From an uncultured Succinatimonas sp. (GTDB taxonomy: Bacteria > Pseudomonadota > Gammaproteobacteria > Enterobacterales > Succinivibrionaceae), in contig CAJKNC010000028.1 of NCBI GenBank assembly GCA_905201175.1, forward strand, positions 1 to 16,131: a stretch of DNA of 16,131 bases, given 5' to 3'. Below are positions 7,372-14,728 of this stretch, piece after piece. Each line of letters begins with the position of its first letter. The stretch's first letter is position 1. Under the pieces are notes generated by a model. The model searched no databases and was not told the origin of the DNA. It worked only from the letters and a program-made list of their open reading frames with translations. The translations under genes and the position numbers were made by a program.

Positions 7372-8301
7372 CTAATCGAGCATCTTCTCAATTGGTACAA
7401 CTAAGATAGAAGTAGCGCCTAAGGCCTTAATCTGCTCCAGAGTTTCCCAGAAAATCTTTTCGCGGGAAACTACGTGCATGGCTACATGATCAGGATCGCC
7501 TTCAAGATCAAGAATAGAAGGATTATCTGCACCAGGCAAAATAGCACGAATCTGCTCTAATTTGGCACGAGGAGCATTCATCATGATGTATTTGCTGTCA
7601 ACAGCTGCCAAAACGCCCTTAAAGCGCTGAATCAATAGATCGGCAATTGCCTGTTTCTCTGGATACAGCACCTGATCGCGGCCAATCAGTACAGCCTGAG
7701 AGGTGTAGATAGTTTCAACTTCTTTTAGGCCGTTGGACTGCAGGGTAGCACCGGTGCAGACCAAATCGCAGATGGCATCAGCAAGCCCTGCACGCGGGGC
7801 AACCTCAACAGAGCCGGTTAAAAGTACGGATTTGAAGCTGACGTTATGCTGCTGCATGACGCGGCGCAGTAAGAATGGGTAGGTAGTGGCAATGCGGCAG
7901 CCTTCGAGATCTGTTAAGCCGTGCCATTCTTTTTCTGTAGGTATGGCAACAGACAGGCGGCAGTCACCGAAGTTTAATTTCATAACCTCGTTGTAGCCGG
8001 TGTACAAACCGTCAACCTGGCGCTGCATGGTGGTCTCTTCTAAGACATTTTGACCAACAATACCCCAGTCGACGACGTGATCCATAACTAAGCCGGGAAT
8101 ATCATCGTCACGTACTCTGAGGATATCTATGGGCAGATTTTCAGCATGAGCTAACAGATGATCACGGTTATCAGCAATTTTAATACCACTGTTCTTAAAT
8201 AACTTCTCGGTCTCATCGGTAAGGCGACCGGATTTTTGGATGGCAATCCGCAGACGCTTTTTATCATTGCCTATGTTCTGACATGCTGTGCAGGTACTCA
8301 T
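7372..8301 (-). CDS. hisG: ATP phosphoribosyltransferase, long form
   Basis: First and committed step of histidine synthesis: ATP plus PRPP give phosphoribosyl-ATP. From ATG 8301 the protein has 309 residues, the long form with its own C-terminal ACT-like regulatory domain, so no HisZ is needed and feedback inhibition by histidine is expected. Visible motifs are RIAIQKSGRL near the N-terminus, PIDILRVRDDDIPGLV, the PRPP loop DLVCTGATLQSNGL, and the C-terminal MHVVSREKIFWETLEQIKALGATSILVVPIEKML. The open frame extends 34 codons upstream to a TTG, but that part is A+T-rich, has no family match and is rejected. The site AAGAGA before 8301 is modest. The first residues (MSTCTACQN) hold two cysteines not found in E. 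coli HisG. Confidence 0.96.
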   Translation of the reverse strand: MSTCTACQNIGNDKKRLRIAIQKSGRLTDETEKLFKNSGIKIADNRDHLLAHAENLPIDILRVRDDDIPGLVMDHVVDWGIVGQNVLEETTMQRQVDGLYTGYNEVMKLNFGDCRLSVAIPTEKEWHGLTDLEGCRIATTYPFLLRRVMQQHNVSFKSVLLTGSVEVAPRAGLADAICDLVCTGATLQSNGLKEVETIYTSQAVLIGRDQVLYPEKQAIADLLIQRFKGVLAAVDSKYIMMNAPRAKLEQIRAILPGADNPSILDLEGDPDHVAMHVVSREKIFWETLEQIKALGATSILVVPIEKMLD

Positions 8302-8550
8302 AGAAATCTCTTTATAAAAATTAACGTAAAAAAAATATATAAAAGCAAGTTTAAGCTTATTTTGCTTAGACTCTATCCTAGACAAATTTTGATGATAACA
8401 CAAAAAATTTATATTTCGTAAATTTGAAAAAAATGCACCATAGTAAAAGCAGAAAGTCTTTAAAAGCTAATATTTAGAGAAAATAAAATAGGATATTTTT
8501 ATCTTAAGCTTCAATTGCATATTTGGAAGAAAGCATATACAAGAGTACTT
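8302..8550 (-). promoter_or_regulatory. his operon upstream region and candidate promoter
   Basis: The 249 bases between the glp terminator and hisG are very A+T-rich and contain no credible gene. They should hold the his promoter. The best pair I can find is TTGAAG (8514-8509) and TATTTT (8490-8485) with an 18-base spacer, which is a weak match. No histidine-codon run is present, so classical leader-peptide attenuation is not supported. A weak hairpin (AAGCAA/TTGCTT, 8343-8367) precedes an interrupted T tract ending in eight T residues (8328-8335), a possible but poor attenuator. Confidence 0.35.
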
Positions 8551-8585
8551 AAAAAAAAGATGGAAAGCTGTTAGCTTCCCATCTT
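8551..8585 (-). terminator. Intrinsic terminator of the glp operon
   Basis: On the minus strand a 13-bp stem (8585-8573 with 8569-8557, containing one G-U pair and a 3-base loop) is followed directly by eight T residues (8558-8551). It lies about 40 bases past the glpC stop. On the plus strand the G-U pair becomes an A-C mismatch and there is no T tract, so it works in the glp direction. It separates the glp and his transcription units. Confidence 0.9.
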
Positions 8586-8625
8586 AAGATACTGCAAGCT
8601 GAGGAATATTTTTTATGAAAATCCG

Positions 8626-9846
8626 CTAATAATTTTCATTAGGGAAATAAGATTTGCATAGGATCCTTAAAGGATGGACCGCCTTTTTGTTAGTACCGTT
8701 CTGCATTTGTAAGCGGCATATATTGCATTCACAGATGCCTAAATCGGCTGATGAATTTAGTATTTTTGCTTTTAGTTCGCTTCCTACAAGCTTTGCTATA
8801 TGTGAGGTTTCCTTTTTATAGCCGTATACGCCTGATAAACCGCAGCAGCCGGCGTTAGCATCTTCAATTGTAATGCCAGGAATTTTGGGCAAAAGCTTAA
8901 ATACGGGTCTGCCGTATCCCTGAATCTTAAGGTGACAGGGAGTATGATAGATAAGCTTAAGATTGACTGGGTTAAAGTCGGTTTTAAGCTTATTTTCATC
9001 TGCAAGAAGGCATAAGTATTCTAAAGCATCGTAAAGCTTAGGTGCATAGGCTTCTGCAATTCTGTCAAGATTAAAAAGCTCGCGGTATTCCTGCTTGAGG
9101 ATTAAAGCGCAGGTTGTGCAGGTCGTTAGGATATCATAGCCCTGAACGGCGTAATTTCTTAAAATATCGGTATTATGCAGGGCTAATTTCTCAACCTTAT
9201 CTAAAAATCCTGTTGAAATAAGCGGAGAGCCGCAGCATTTAAAGCGCGGATCGACAATGACCTCGATTCCCTGATGATTTAAGACCTTTATCAGATCGAG
9301 TCCTACCTGAGGCTCATTGTAATTTACATAACAGCCAGGAAAATACAGGATTTTCTTCTCGCAGCTAGGCTGCTTAACCTTTTTATACAGGCTGTAAAAG
9401 TCCTCTTTTGCATACTGAGGCAGAGGAGCTTTTGAGCTGATGCCGATAAGATCCAGGCTCTTAAGTTTTTTGCCTGCAGCCATAGCCGTATTTGCCAGCC
9501 CCGGCAAAAAAGGGATCTTAGTGACGGTTTTACCCAAAAATTCATTGTTAGATAAAATATGATCGGCAAGCGAATGCTTATGCGTCTTGAAATACTCATA
9601 GCGAGCTTTCATATTTAAAGAAGCTATAGGCGTTCCCGAAGGACAGACTCGCTCGCAGTTTTTGCAATTAGAGCAGTACTGCTGCATGGTGTCTTCATCG
9701 CTTACTAATTTGCGCAGACGGCTTAAAGCCGGCCCTGTAAGCTTAGGGCCGCGATAGCGCATAGTCGCCTTAGCTACAGGACAGGCTGTAAGGCAGATAT
9801 TGCAGCTGATGCACTGATCTGGATTATCTGGTTTCATGATTGACAT
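8626..9846 (-). CDS. glpC: Anaerobic G3P dehydrogenase, iron-sulfur subunit C
   Basis: Membrane-associated electron-transfer subunit that passes electrons from GlpAB to the quinone pool during anaerobic growth on glycerol or G3P. The 406 residues (E. coli 396) contain two ferredoxin-type 4Fe-4S motifs, C12-C15-C18-C22P and C58-C61-C64-C68P. Two cysteine-rich CCG domains follow, with C172 and CCG at 204-206, and HTPCH (301-305) with CCG at 334-336. Further cysteines lie in TTCTTCAL (241-248) and CECNIC (372-377). I chose ATG 9846 because TGGAG sits seven bases upstream and it leaves a 4-base gap after glpB. An in-frame ATG at 9873 lacks a good site and would overlap glpB. It is the last gene before the 8551-8585 terminator. 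Confidence 0.95.
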   Translation of the reverse strand: MSIMKPDNPDQCISCNICLTACPVAKATMRYRGPKLTGPALSRLRKLVSDEDTMQQYCSNCKNCERVCPSGTPIASLNMKARYEYFKTHKHSLADHILSNNEFLGKTVTKIPFLPGLANTAMAAGKKLKSLDLIGISSKAPLPQYAKEDFYSLYKKVKQPSCEKKILYFPGCYVNYNEPQVGLDLIKVLNHQGIEVIVDPRFKCCGSPLISTGFLDKVEKLALHNTDILRNYAVQGYDILTTCTTCALILKQEYRELFNLDRIAEAYAPKLYDALEYLCLLADENKLKTDFNPVNLKLIYHTPCHLKIQGYGRPVFKLLPKIPGITIEDANAGCCGLSGVYGYKKETSHIAKLVGSELKAKILNSSADLGICECNICRLQMQNGTNKKAVHPLRILCKSYFPNENY

Positions 9847-9850
9847 ATCT

Positions 9851-11104
9851 TTACTCCAAAAGTGATGCTGCATGATATGCAGAGCATATAGCTACGCCGT
9901 TGCCTGATTTTTCAAAGCAAAAGTCGTAGCCTGACAGAGCACGGCCGGCAATATGGACATTATCTAAAAGCAGCTGCCCCTTTCGGCAGGGACGGAGCTG
10001 TTTGTCAGTTTCAATGCCGTAGGTGGCAAAGGGCTGGGGCTTGCCGGTAAATAAGTATTGATGCGACCATTCCTGCTGATTTTTAGGCACGTCTATTTCA
10101 AGATTAAAGATAGGCTCATACATCCTGCCCATCTGGGCTATAAGGCCGTTTCCAAAAACGCCTCCGGTAGCCAGGATAAAATGATCTGCCTTATAGCTTC
10201 TTATCCGGTCAAAGCCCTGCGAGAGTACTTCCCTGCAGCAGCGGTTTTCGACATTAGCGCCGATCACATGAGCTTTTTCAATGATCTCAACCCCAAGCCT
10301 GGAGGCTGCTTTACGGAGCATAAGCTCTGTTCTGTAGCCGGTAACTGAAGGCGGCATGGCAGAGACCTCTAAAAATTCGGCATTGATATCGATATGCAGA
10401 AGATCGAGCAAATCCGTATTAGGGGCAGCACCGAGCACCGGAGGCAGAATAAAGACTGTTTTGCCTCTTACATAGGGCTTCAGCTGTTCTTTAAAGTTCA
10501 GATAGCCTGCAAAGGTATCAAGCTTGCGGGCTATGTCCAAAGCGCTTAAGTCGCGGCAATTGCGGCCTTGCTCGATATTCAGGTTGATATCGGCGCTGAT
10601 TATTTCACAGGTGCCGTCATTGAGATTCTGTCTGAGATTTTCACAGATTAAGTCGGAAAAATAATCCTTAAGACCGTTGAAGCCTGTAACAACGATGCGA
10701 TCGGCACCGTGAATTACGGAGGCATCAATGCTCGGAGGAGTCAGGCAGGTAGGCTTAAAGGTGCCAATTCCGGTCGGCACCATTTGATTATGATGCGGAT
10801 CGCCTCTGTAAGGATAATTAGCATCTTTGCTGAGCTTTAAAAAAGCATTAAAAGCTTTTTCTATATTTTCAGCTCCAATTTTGGCATAGGGATGGCTTTC
10901 ATCAAGAGTCTTTATGTAATTTAAAGGATCGCTGATTAGCCTGCCTTCATTATCATAGCCGAAGAAGTCAATAATGCCTCCGGCAACAGAAAGAGCTCCC
11001 TGACCGTATGAAAGCACAGTAGTTTTAAATCCGCGCATGGCACTTATGCAGGAAGCAAAAAGACCGCTGATGCCGCCGCCTATAATTACTACAGACTTAT
11101 TCAT
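9851..11104 (-). CDS. glpB: Anaerobic G3P dehydrogenase, subunit B
   Basis: Flavoprotein subunit of the anaerobic G3P dehydrogenase complex, working with GlpA and anchored through GlpC. It is 417 residues long (E. coli 419). The N-terminal dinucleotide fold VVIIGGGISGLFAS (residues 5-18) is clear, followed by AGGIIDFFGYD, which is typical of GlpB. A second flavin-fold motif, FILATGGVFGNGL, lies in the C-terminal half. The ATG at 11104 overlaps the end of glpA by 8 bases with AAGGAG seven bases upstream, so translation is coupled. The next gene, glpC, begins 4 bases after the stop. I see no defects. Confidence 0.95.
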   Translation of the reverse strand: MNKSVVIIGGGISGLFASCISAMRGFKTTVLSYGQGALSVAGGIIDFFGYDNEGRLISDPLNYIKTLDESHPYAKIGAENIEKAFNAFLKLSKDANYPYRGDPHHNQMVPTGIGTFKPTCLTPPSIDASVIHGADRIVVTGFNGLKDYFSDLICENLRQNLNDGTCEIISADINLNIEQGRNCRDLSALDIARKLDTFAGYLNFKEQLKPYVRGKTVFILPPVLGAAPNTDLLDLLHIDINAEFLEVSAMPPSVTGYRTELMLRKAASRLGVEIIEKAHVIGANVENRCCREVLSQGFDRIRSYKADHFILATGGVFGNGLIAQMGRMYEPIFNLEIDVPKNQQEWSHQYLFTGKPQPFATYGIETDKQLRPCRKGQLLLDNVHIAGRALSGYDFCFEKSGNGVAICSAYHAASLLE

Positions 11105-12707
11105 TGCCTTTCTCCTTATGATTTATATTGAGGCTTACCTCATAAATGCCGCGGGCTAGCTCAACATCGCGCATCTGATTTCCCCACATTACCGGGCGAA
11201 TGCCTTTCCAGCGGGCTTCCAGAAATTCCTTAAATAAGACTGAGATATCGTCAGCCCACTCTAAGTTAAGTCTTTTAACAGTGCCTACAGCTCTGTAGGT
11301 ACAGAATGTCCCCTGGCAGGTGCCCATGCCGAGACGAGTGCGCCGTCTCACATCAGAAATAGAGTGAGTTGTAGGCTCAGAGGCTGCAGCTTCAATTTCA
11401 GCGCGGGTAACATTTTCGCATTCGCAGATAAGCTCAGCCTTTTCCGGATTTTTTTCAATGCTGCTGACAATCTGTTCAAGGCGCTTAGGGCCTTGTCTGT
11501 CCTCGCAGAGCTTAGCTCCATAGTTAGGGAAAATAGCTTTAGCTCTTCTTTTTAAAGTTTCATCAGCTTCTTCAATTAAAGGGATCTCTGCTGTCTGACA
11601 TTGCTTCTGACAGCCAAGCTTAGGAGCAACAATGTCGCAGACTTTCTGTGCCATAAGTCTGTGGGTGGTGAATTTGCCTCCGCAAACAGACATAAAGCCT
11701 GACAAGCCGTCTTTTTCATGATCTATAGCGACAAAGTCTCGAGAGGCATTTCTTCCGGATATATTTTCATCAGCGCTGTATAAAGGCCTGCATCCGGCAA
11801 AAACGCGCAGAATTCTGTAGTCATAAAGATTTTCAAAGGTAGCCGTACCGATCTTAAGCATGCTTTCAACTTCTTCCTGTGAAGTTGAATTGTCATCTGG
11901 AGTACTGTTAACTGAAGTTGTCCCTAAAATAGTAACTGTGCCGTGAGGGACAAAAATATCTGCATCAGCAGGCTTGTGCAGCCTATGAATAACGTTATGG
12001 CAGATTCGATGATTAAAGGCAATAAGAGAGCCTTTTGAGGGGCTGACTTTTATTTTTAATCCTGCCAAAGCAGCAACTTCTCCGCACCAGGGGCCTGCGG
12101 CAGAAATAACATAGGAGCAGGAGATTTTCTTGATTTCATGGGTGCGTACGTCTTCAATAGTTACGCCGTGAACGCGTCCGCCTGCAGAATCAATGGAAAT
12201 TACCTTATGATAGGTAATAGTTTTGCCGCCGTAATGCTTTGCGCTGTCGAATATCTGCCATAAAAGGCGAAAGCTGTCTATGGCAGCGCCGGGACACATA
12301 AAGGCTGATTGAACCTTGCGGCTTACATTAGGCTCAATTTTAAATAAATCGGCTAATTCTATGCGTTTAGCATCAATGCCTGCCTGAGCACATGATTTAA
12401 GCCAGATATCTTCGTAATCCTCATCATCCTCGGGAGTTCGGATGAAAATGGAATTAATCGGTTCAACGCAGTGCCTGCCGATTTTTCTGAGAATTTTATT
12501 TTCTTCAATGCATTCAACAGCAGCATGCTGATCTTTAACTGCATAGCGGGCTCCTGAATGCAGAAGACCATGAAAGCGAGAGCTAGTGCCGCATCCCAGA
12601 TCTCCGCGTTCAACTAATATAGCTTTGATGCCACGCATGGAGAGATCTCTTAGGATTCCGGCACCGGTGGCGCCTCCTCCGATAATCACGACATCAGTAT
12701 TTAACAT
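11097..12707 (-). CDS. glpA: Anaerobic G3P dehydrogenase, catalytic subunit A
   Basis: FAD-dependent oxidation of sn-glycerol-3-phosphate to dihydroxyacetone phosphate, used when fumarate or nitrate is the electron acceptor. The 536 residues (E. coli 542) open with VVIIGGGATGAG (6-17), then GLGCGTSSRFHGLLHSGARYA-type residues, the DAO-fold signature of G3P dehydrogenases (the sequence reads DLGCGTSSRFHGLLHSG). The C-terminal BFD-like domain carries four cysteines at about 428, 430, 464 and 469 (ICECENV and GTCQGTFC), the expected 2Fe-2S site. I chose ATG 12707 because GGGAG lies upstream. A further in-frame ATG at 12740 sits inside a hairpin and adds 11 residues with no family support. It follows glpT by 64 bases and overlaps glpB by 8. 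Confidence 0.96.
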   Translation of the reverse strand: MLNTDVVIIGGGATGAGILRDLSMRGIKAILVERGDLGCGTSSRFHGLLHSGARYAVKDQHAAVECIEENKILRKIGRHCVEPINSIFIRTPEDDEDYEDIWLKSCAQAGIDAKRIELADLFKIEPNVSRKVQSAFMCPGAAIDSFRLLWQIFDSAKHYGGKTITYHKVISIDSAGGRVHGVTIEDVRTHEIKKISCSYVISAAGPWCGEVAALAGLKIKVSPSKGSLIAFNHRICHNVIHRLHKPADADIFVPHGTVTILGTTSVNSTPDDNSTSQEEVESMLKIGTATFENLYDYRILRVFAGCRPLYSADENISGRNASRDFVAIDHEKDGLSGFMSVCGGKFTTHRLMAQKVCDIVAPKLGCQKQCQTAEIPLIEEADETLKRRAKAIFPNYGAKLCEDRQGPKRLEQIVSSIEKNPEKAELICECENVTRAEIEAAASEPTTHSISDVRRRTRLGMGTCQGTFCTYRAVGTVKRLNLEWADDISVLFKEFLEARWKGIRPVMWGNQMRDVELARGIYEVSLNINHKEKGNE

Positions 12708-12720
12708 AAATTTCTCCCTG

Positions 12721-12760
12721 AATTTTAAAATTAGGCACACAGAATATCTGCGTGCCTAAT
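12721..12760 (-). terminator. Hairpin between glpT and glpA, possible attenuator
   Basis: On the minus strand ATTAGGCACGCAGA (12760-12747) pairs with TCTGTGTGCCTAAT (12743-12730): a 14-bp stem with one G-T pair and a 3-base loop. TTTTAAAATT follows. It starts 11 bases past the glpT stop. The T tract is short, so it probably ends only part of transcription or protects the glpT end of the message, making glpT more abundant than glpABC. Confidence 0.6.
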
Positions 12761-12771
12761 AGCCCTTATGT

Positions 12772-14124
12772 TTATTCTAGGTTTGCGTTTTTAGCGATAG
12801 TTTTCTTTTCGTCAATCATTACGATTGCAAGCAGGACTACAGATAAGACAGAGCCGCCGATAAGGAGGTAGAAGCCCCAGTCCCAGCCGAAGTGATCAAC
12901 AGTCCAGCCAATTGCTGCTGAGGCAATTACAGAGCCGCCTAGGTAGCCGAAGAGTCCGGTGAAGCCTGCTGCAGTGCCGGCAGCCTTCTTATGAGCCAGC
13001 TCCAGGGCATGCAAGCCGATGAGCATAACCGGTCCGTAAATTAAGAAGCCGATGATAATCATGCAGGCCATGTCGATCTGCGGATAGCCTGCAGGGGTGA
13101 GCCAGTAGATTACGGTTGCAATGGTTACTAAGGTCATGAAGAATACGCCGGTAGCGCCGCGATTGCCCTTGAAGACTTTATCTGACATCCAGCCGCAGAA
13201 TAAGGTGCCGGGAATGCCTGCATACTCATAGAGGAAATAAGCCCAGGAGCTGGTATCGATAGCATGCATCTTGACTTCGCTTAGGTAAGCCGGCGACCAG
13301 TCAAGGATGCCGTAGCGCAATAGGTATACGAAAACGTTAGCAATAGCGATTAACCATAATGCCTTGTTAGGGAAGACATATTTCATGAAGATTTCACGAG
13401 CAGTAAGCTCGATCTCAGAGCCTTTTTTATCGTAGTCTTTTGGATAATCGTTCTTGTATTCTTCAATCGGAGGCAAGCCGCATGACTGCGGAGTATCACG
13501 CATCATGATAAAGGCAAAGATTGCTACAGCGACGGCTGCAATAGCAGGCATATAGAAAGCAGCATGCCAATCATTAAACCAGGCCATACCAAGTAAAAAC
13601 AGGAGAGGAGGAATGCCGCCGCCAACATTATGAGCGCAGTTCCAAATAGAGACTATGCCGCCGCGCTCTTTCTGCGACCACCAGTGAACCATGGTGCGTC
13701 CGCATGGAGGCCAGCCCATGCCCTGGAACCAGCCGCAGATAAAAAGCAGTACAAACATAACTGCAATAGATGATGTGGCCCAAGGGAATATACCCATAAT
13801 GAGCATGATTGAGGCGGCTAAGATAAGTCCCAGCGGCAGGAAGTAGCGAGGATTAGCTCTATCGGAGAATGAGCCGGAAATAAACTTTGAAAAGCCGTAT
13901 GCAATAGAAATTGCAGAAAGGGCAAAGCCTAAATCTGCCTTAGAAAATCCCTCCTCCTGTAAATAGGGGATCGCCAGAGCGAAGTTTTTGCGCACTAAAT
14001 AATAAGCGGCATAGCCAAAGAAGATGCCGAAAAAGATTTGCCAGCGCAGTCTGCGGTATGTCGGATCAATCTGCTCTTTTGGTAAACGTGCAATATGAGC
14101 TGCAGGTTGCAAAAATTTAAGCAT
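12772..14124 (-). CDS. glpT: Glycerol-3-phosphate:phosphate antiporter
   Basis: Inner-membrane major facilitator protein that imports G3P in exchange for inorganic phosphate. It is 450 residues long (E. coli 452) with twelve hydrophobic segments and a charged central loop (about 210-245). The substrate-binding arginines are R45 (YYLVRKNFALA) and R270 (LRYGILDWSP; E. coli R269). H165 in WNCAHNVGGG is present, and the GWFQGMGWPPCGR signature lies at 131-143. The ATG at 14124 has AAGGAG six bases upstream. It is the first gene of a glpT-glpA-glpB-glpC series on one strand. In E. coli glpTQ and glpABC diverge, so this is a different arrangement without glpQ. Upstream lies an FNR-like box and then foreign DNA. 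Confidence 0.97.
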   Translation of the reverse strand: MLKFLQPAAHIARLPKEQIDPTYRRLRWQIFFGIFFGYAAYYLVRKNFALAIPYLQEEGFSKADLGFALSAISIAYGFSKFISGSFSDRANPRYFLPLGLILAASIMLIMGIFPWATSSIAVMFVLLFICGWFQGMGWPPCGRTMVHWWSQKERGGIVSIWNCAHNVGGGIPPLLFLLGMAWFNDWHAAFYMPAIAAVAVAIFAFIMMRDTPQSCGLPPIEEYKNDYPKDYDKKGSEIELTAREIFMKYVFPNKALWLIAIANVFVYLLRYGILDWSPAYLSEVKMHAIDTSSWAYFLYEYAGIPGTLFCGWMSDKVFKGNRGATGVFFMTLVTIATVIYWLTPAGYPQIDMACMIIIGFLIYGPVMLIGLHALELAHKKAAGTAAGFTGLFGYLGGSVIASAAIGWTVDHFGWDWGFYLLIGGSVLSVVLLAIVMIDEKKTIAKNANLE

Positions 14125-14166
14125 ACATAACTCCTTGTGTGAGTTTGTTAATTTAAAAATGATCGA

Positions 14167-14190
14167 TGTGAATAATTGTGATAAATGACA
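14167..14190. promoter_or_regulatory. TGTGA repeats upstream of glpT
   Basis: Two direct TGTGA copies (14167-14171 and 14177-14181) are spaced ten bases apart, one helical turn. The second is also the left half of an inverted repeat, TGTGA-TAAA-TGACA (14177-14190). Spacing is wrong for a standard CRP site (six-base gap), so the binding protein is unknown. If transcription starts near 14203, these lie just downstream of the start, where a repressor could act. Confidence 0.3.
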
Positions 14191-14236
14191 CCAACATATT
14201 TTGCGCTAAGTTTATGTGCTATTTTGATAAAAAATA

Positions 14237-14250
14237 GTGATCATGATCAA
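14237..14250. promoter_or_regulatory. Candidate FNR box of the glpTABC promoter
   Basis: The 14 bases GTGATCATGATCAA match the FNR consensus TTGAT-N4-ATCAA at nine of ten defined positions. Its centre is about 119 bases upstream of the glpT ATG. A class II site (centre near -41.5) would put the start near 14203, with CATAAA or TAAACT at a suitable -10 place (14216-14209). FNR activation of glpA operons under anaerobic conditions is known in E. coli. The match here is by eye only. Confidence 0.5.
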
Positions 14251-14360
14251 TTAAAACTTTTACAAGTCAAAATATAGAAAGGCTGGAAACAGGAGAATAT
14301 ATTGTCTATAAAAGACAGAAAATAAAAAACCAAAGAGGAGTAAAGGCAATAAAAATTCCC

Positions 14361-14720
14361 GTGACAGAAACAATAAAAGAACTATTGGATTGGTTTAAAA
14401 TGAATACACCTCTTGTTGGGAATTATCTTGTCCCCGTAATAACTAAAGATTACAGCGGAGAACAGCTATACAATCATATCCGGTCAAGATATGTGCGTTA
14501 TGCTAAAAATTTAAAGAAATTGGGCGAAACATTAGAAATTGAGCGTCTTCGCTTAACGAGTTATGTGAGTCGTCATACAATGGCTATGACTTTACAAAAT
14601 CAAAACGTACCCCGGGAACAAATTAGCCAAGCACTGGGACATAATAACCTTACAACTACCAATGTTTATCTGGATAGCTTTGATACAAACATAATGGATA
14701 AAGTAGCACAATTACTCTAA
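14361..14720 (+). CDS. Tyrosine recombinase, C-terminal catalytic half (5' truncated)
   Basis: Site-specific DNA integrase fragment. From the GTG at 14361 there are 119 residues. The catalytic core end is clear: SYVSRH (67-72, R71 as the second catalytic arginine, Y68 in place of the first motif histidine as often seen in Bacteroidota enzymes), LGHNNLTTTNVYL (92-104) with H94, and Y103 as the nucleophile. The reading frame stays open upstream to 14247. Its codons from about 14289 (GEYIVYKRQK, then IKIPVTETIKELLDWF) still look like the integrase beta-hairpin with the catalytic lysine, so the GTG is not the true start. The arm-binding and SAM-like domains and the first catalytic arginine are missing. 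It is probably inactive, or it is cut by a contig junction. The unknown gene follows after 8 bases. Confidence 0.75.
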   Translation: MTETIKELLDWFKMNTPLVGNYLVPVITKDYSGEQLYNHIRSRYVRYAKNLKKLGETLEIERLRLTSYVSRHTMAMTLQNQNVPREQISQALGHNNLTTTNVYLDSFDTNIMDKVAQLL

Positions 14721-14728
14721 AATACTCT

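Noticed and set aside
8302..8403. 34-codon upstream extension of hisG (from a TTG), or a separate leader peptide
   Set aside because: It has a single His codon, low-complexity A+T-rich sequence and no family similarity. HisG aligns from the ATG at 8301.
9324..9599. Minus-strand frame of 91 codons within glpC
   Set aside because: It is in another frame of an intact glpC and its composition (rich in Arg, Ser, Ile) is typical of a shadow.
14125..14360. tRNA gene or attachment-site repeat at the element's edge
   Set aside because: I found no cloverleaf and no direct repeat that I could match to another place in the window. The other end of the element is not present.
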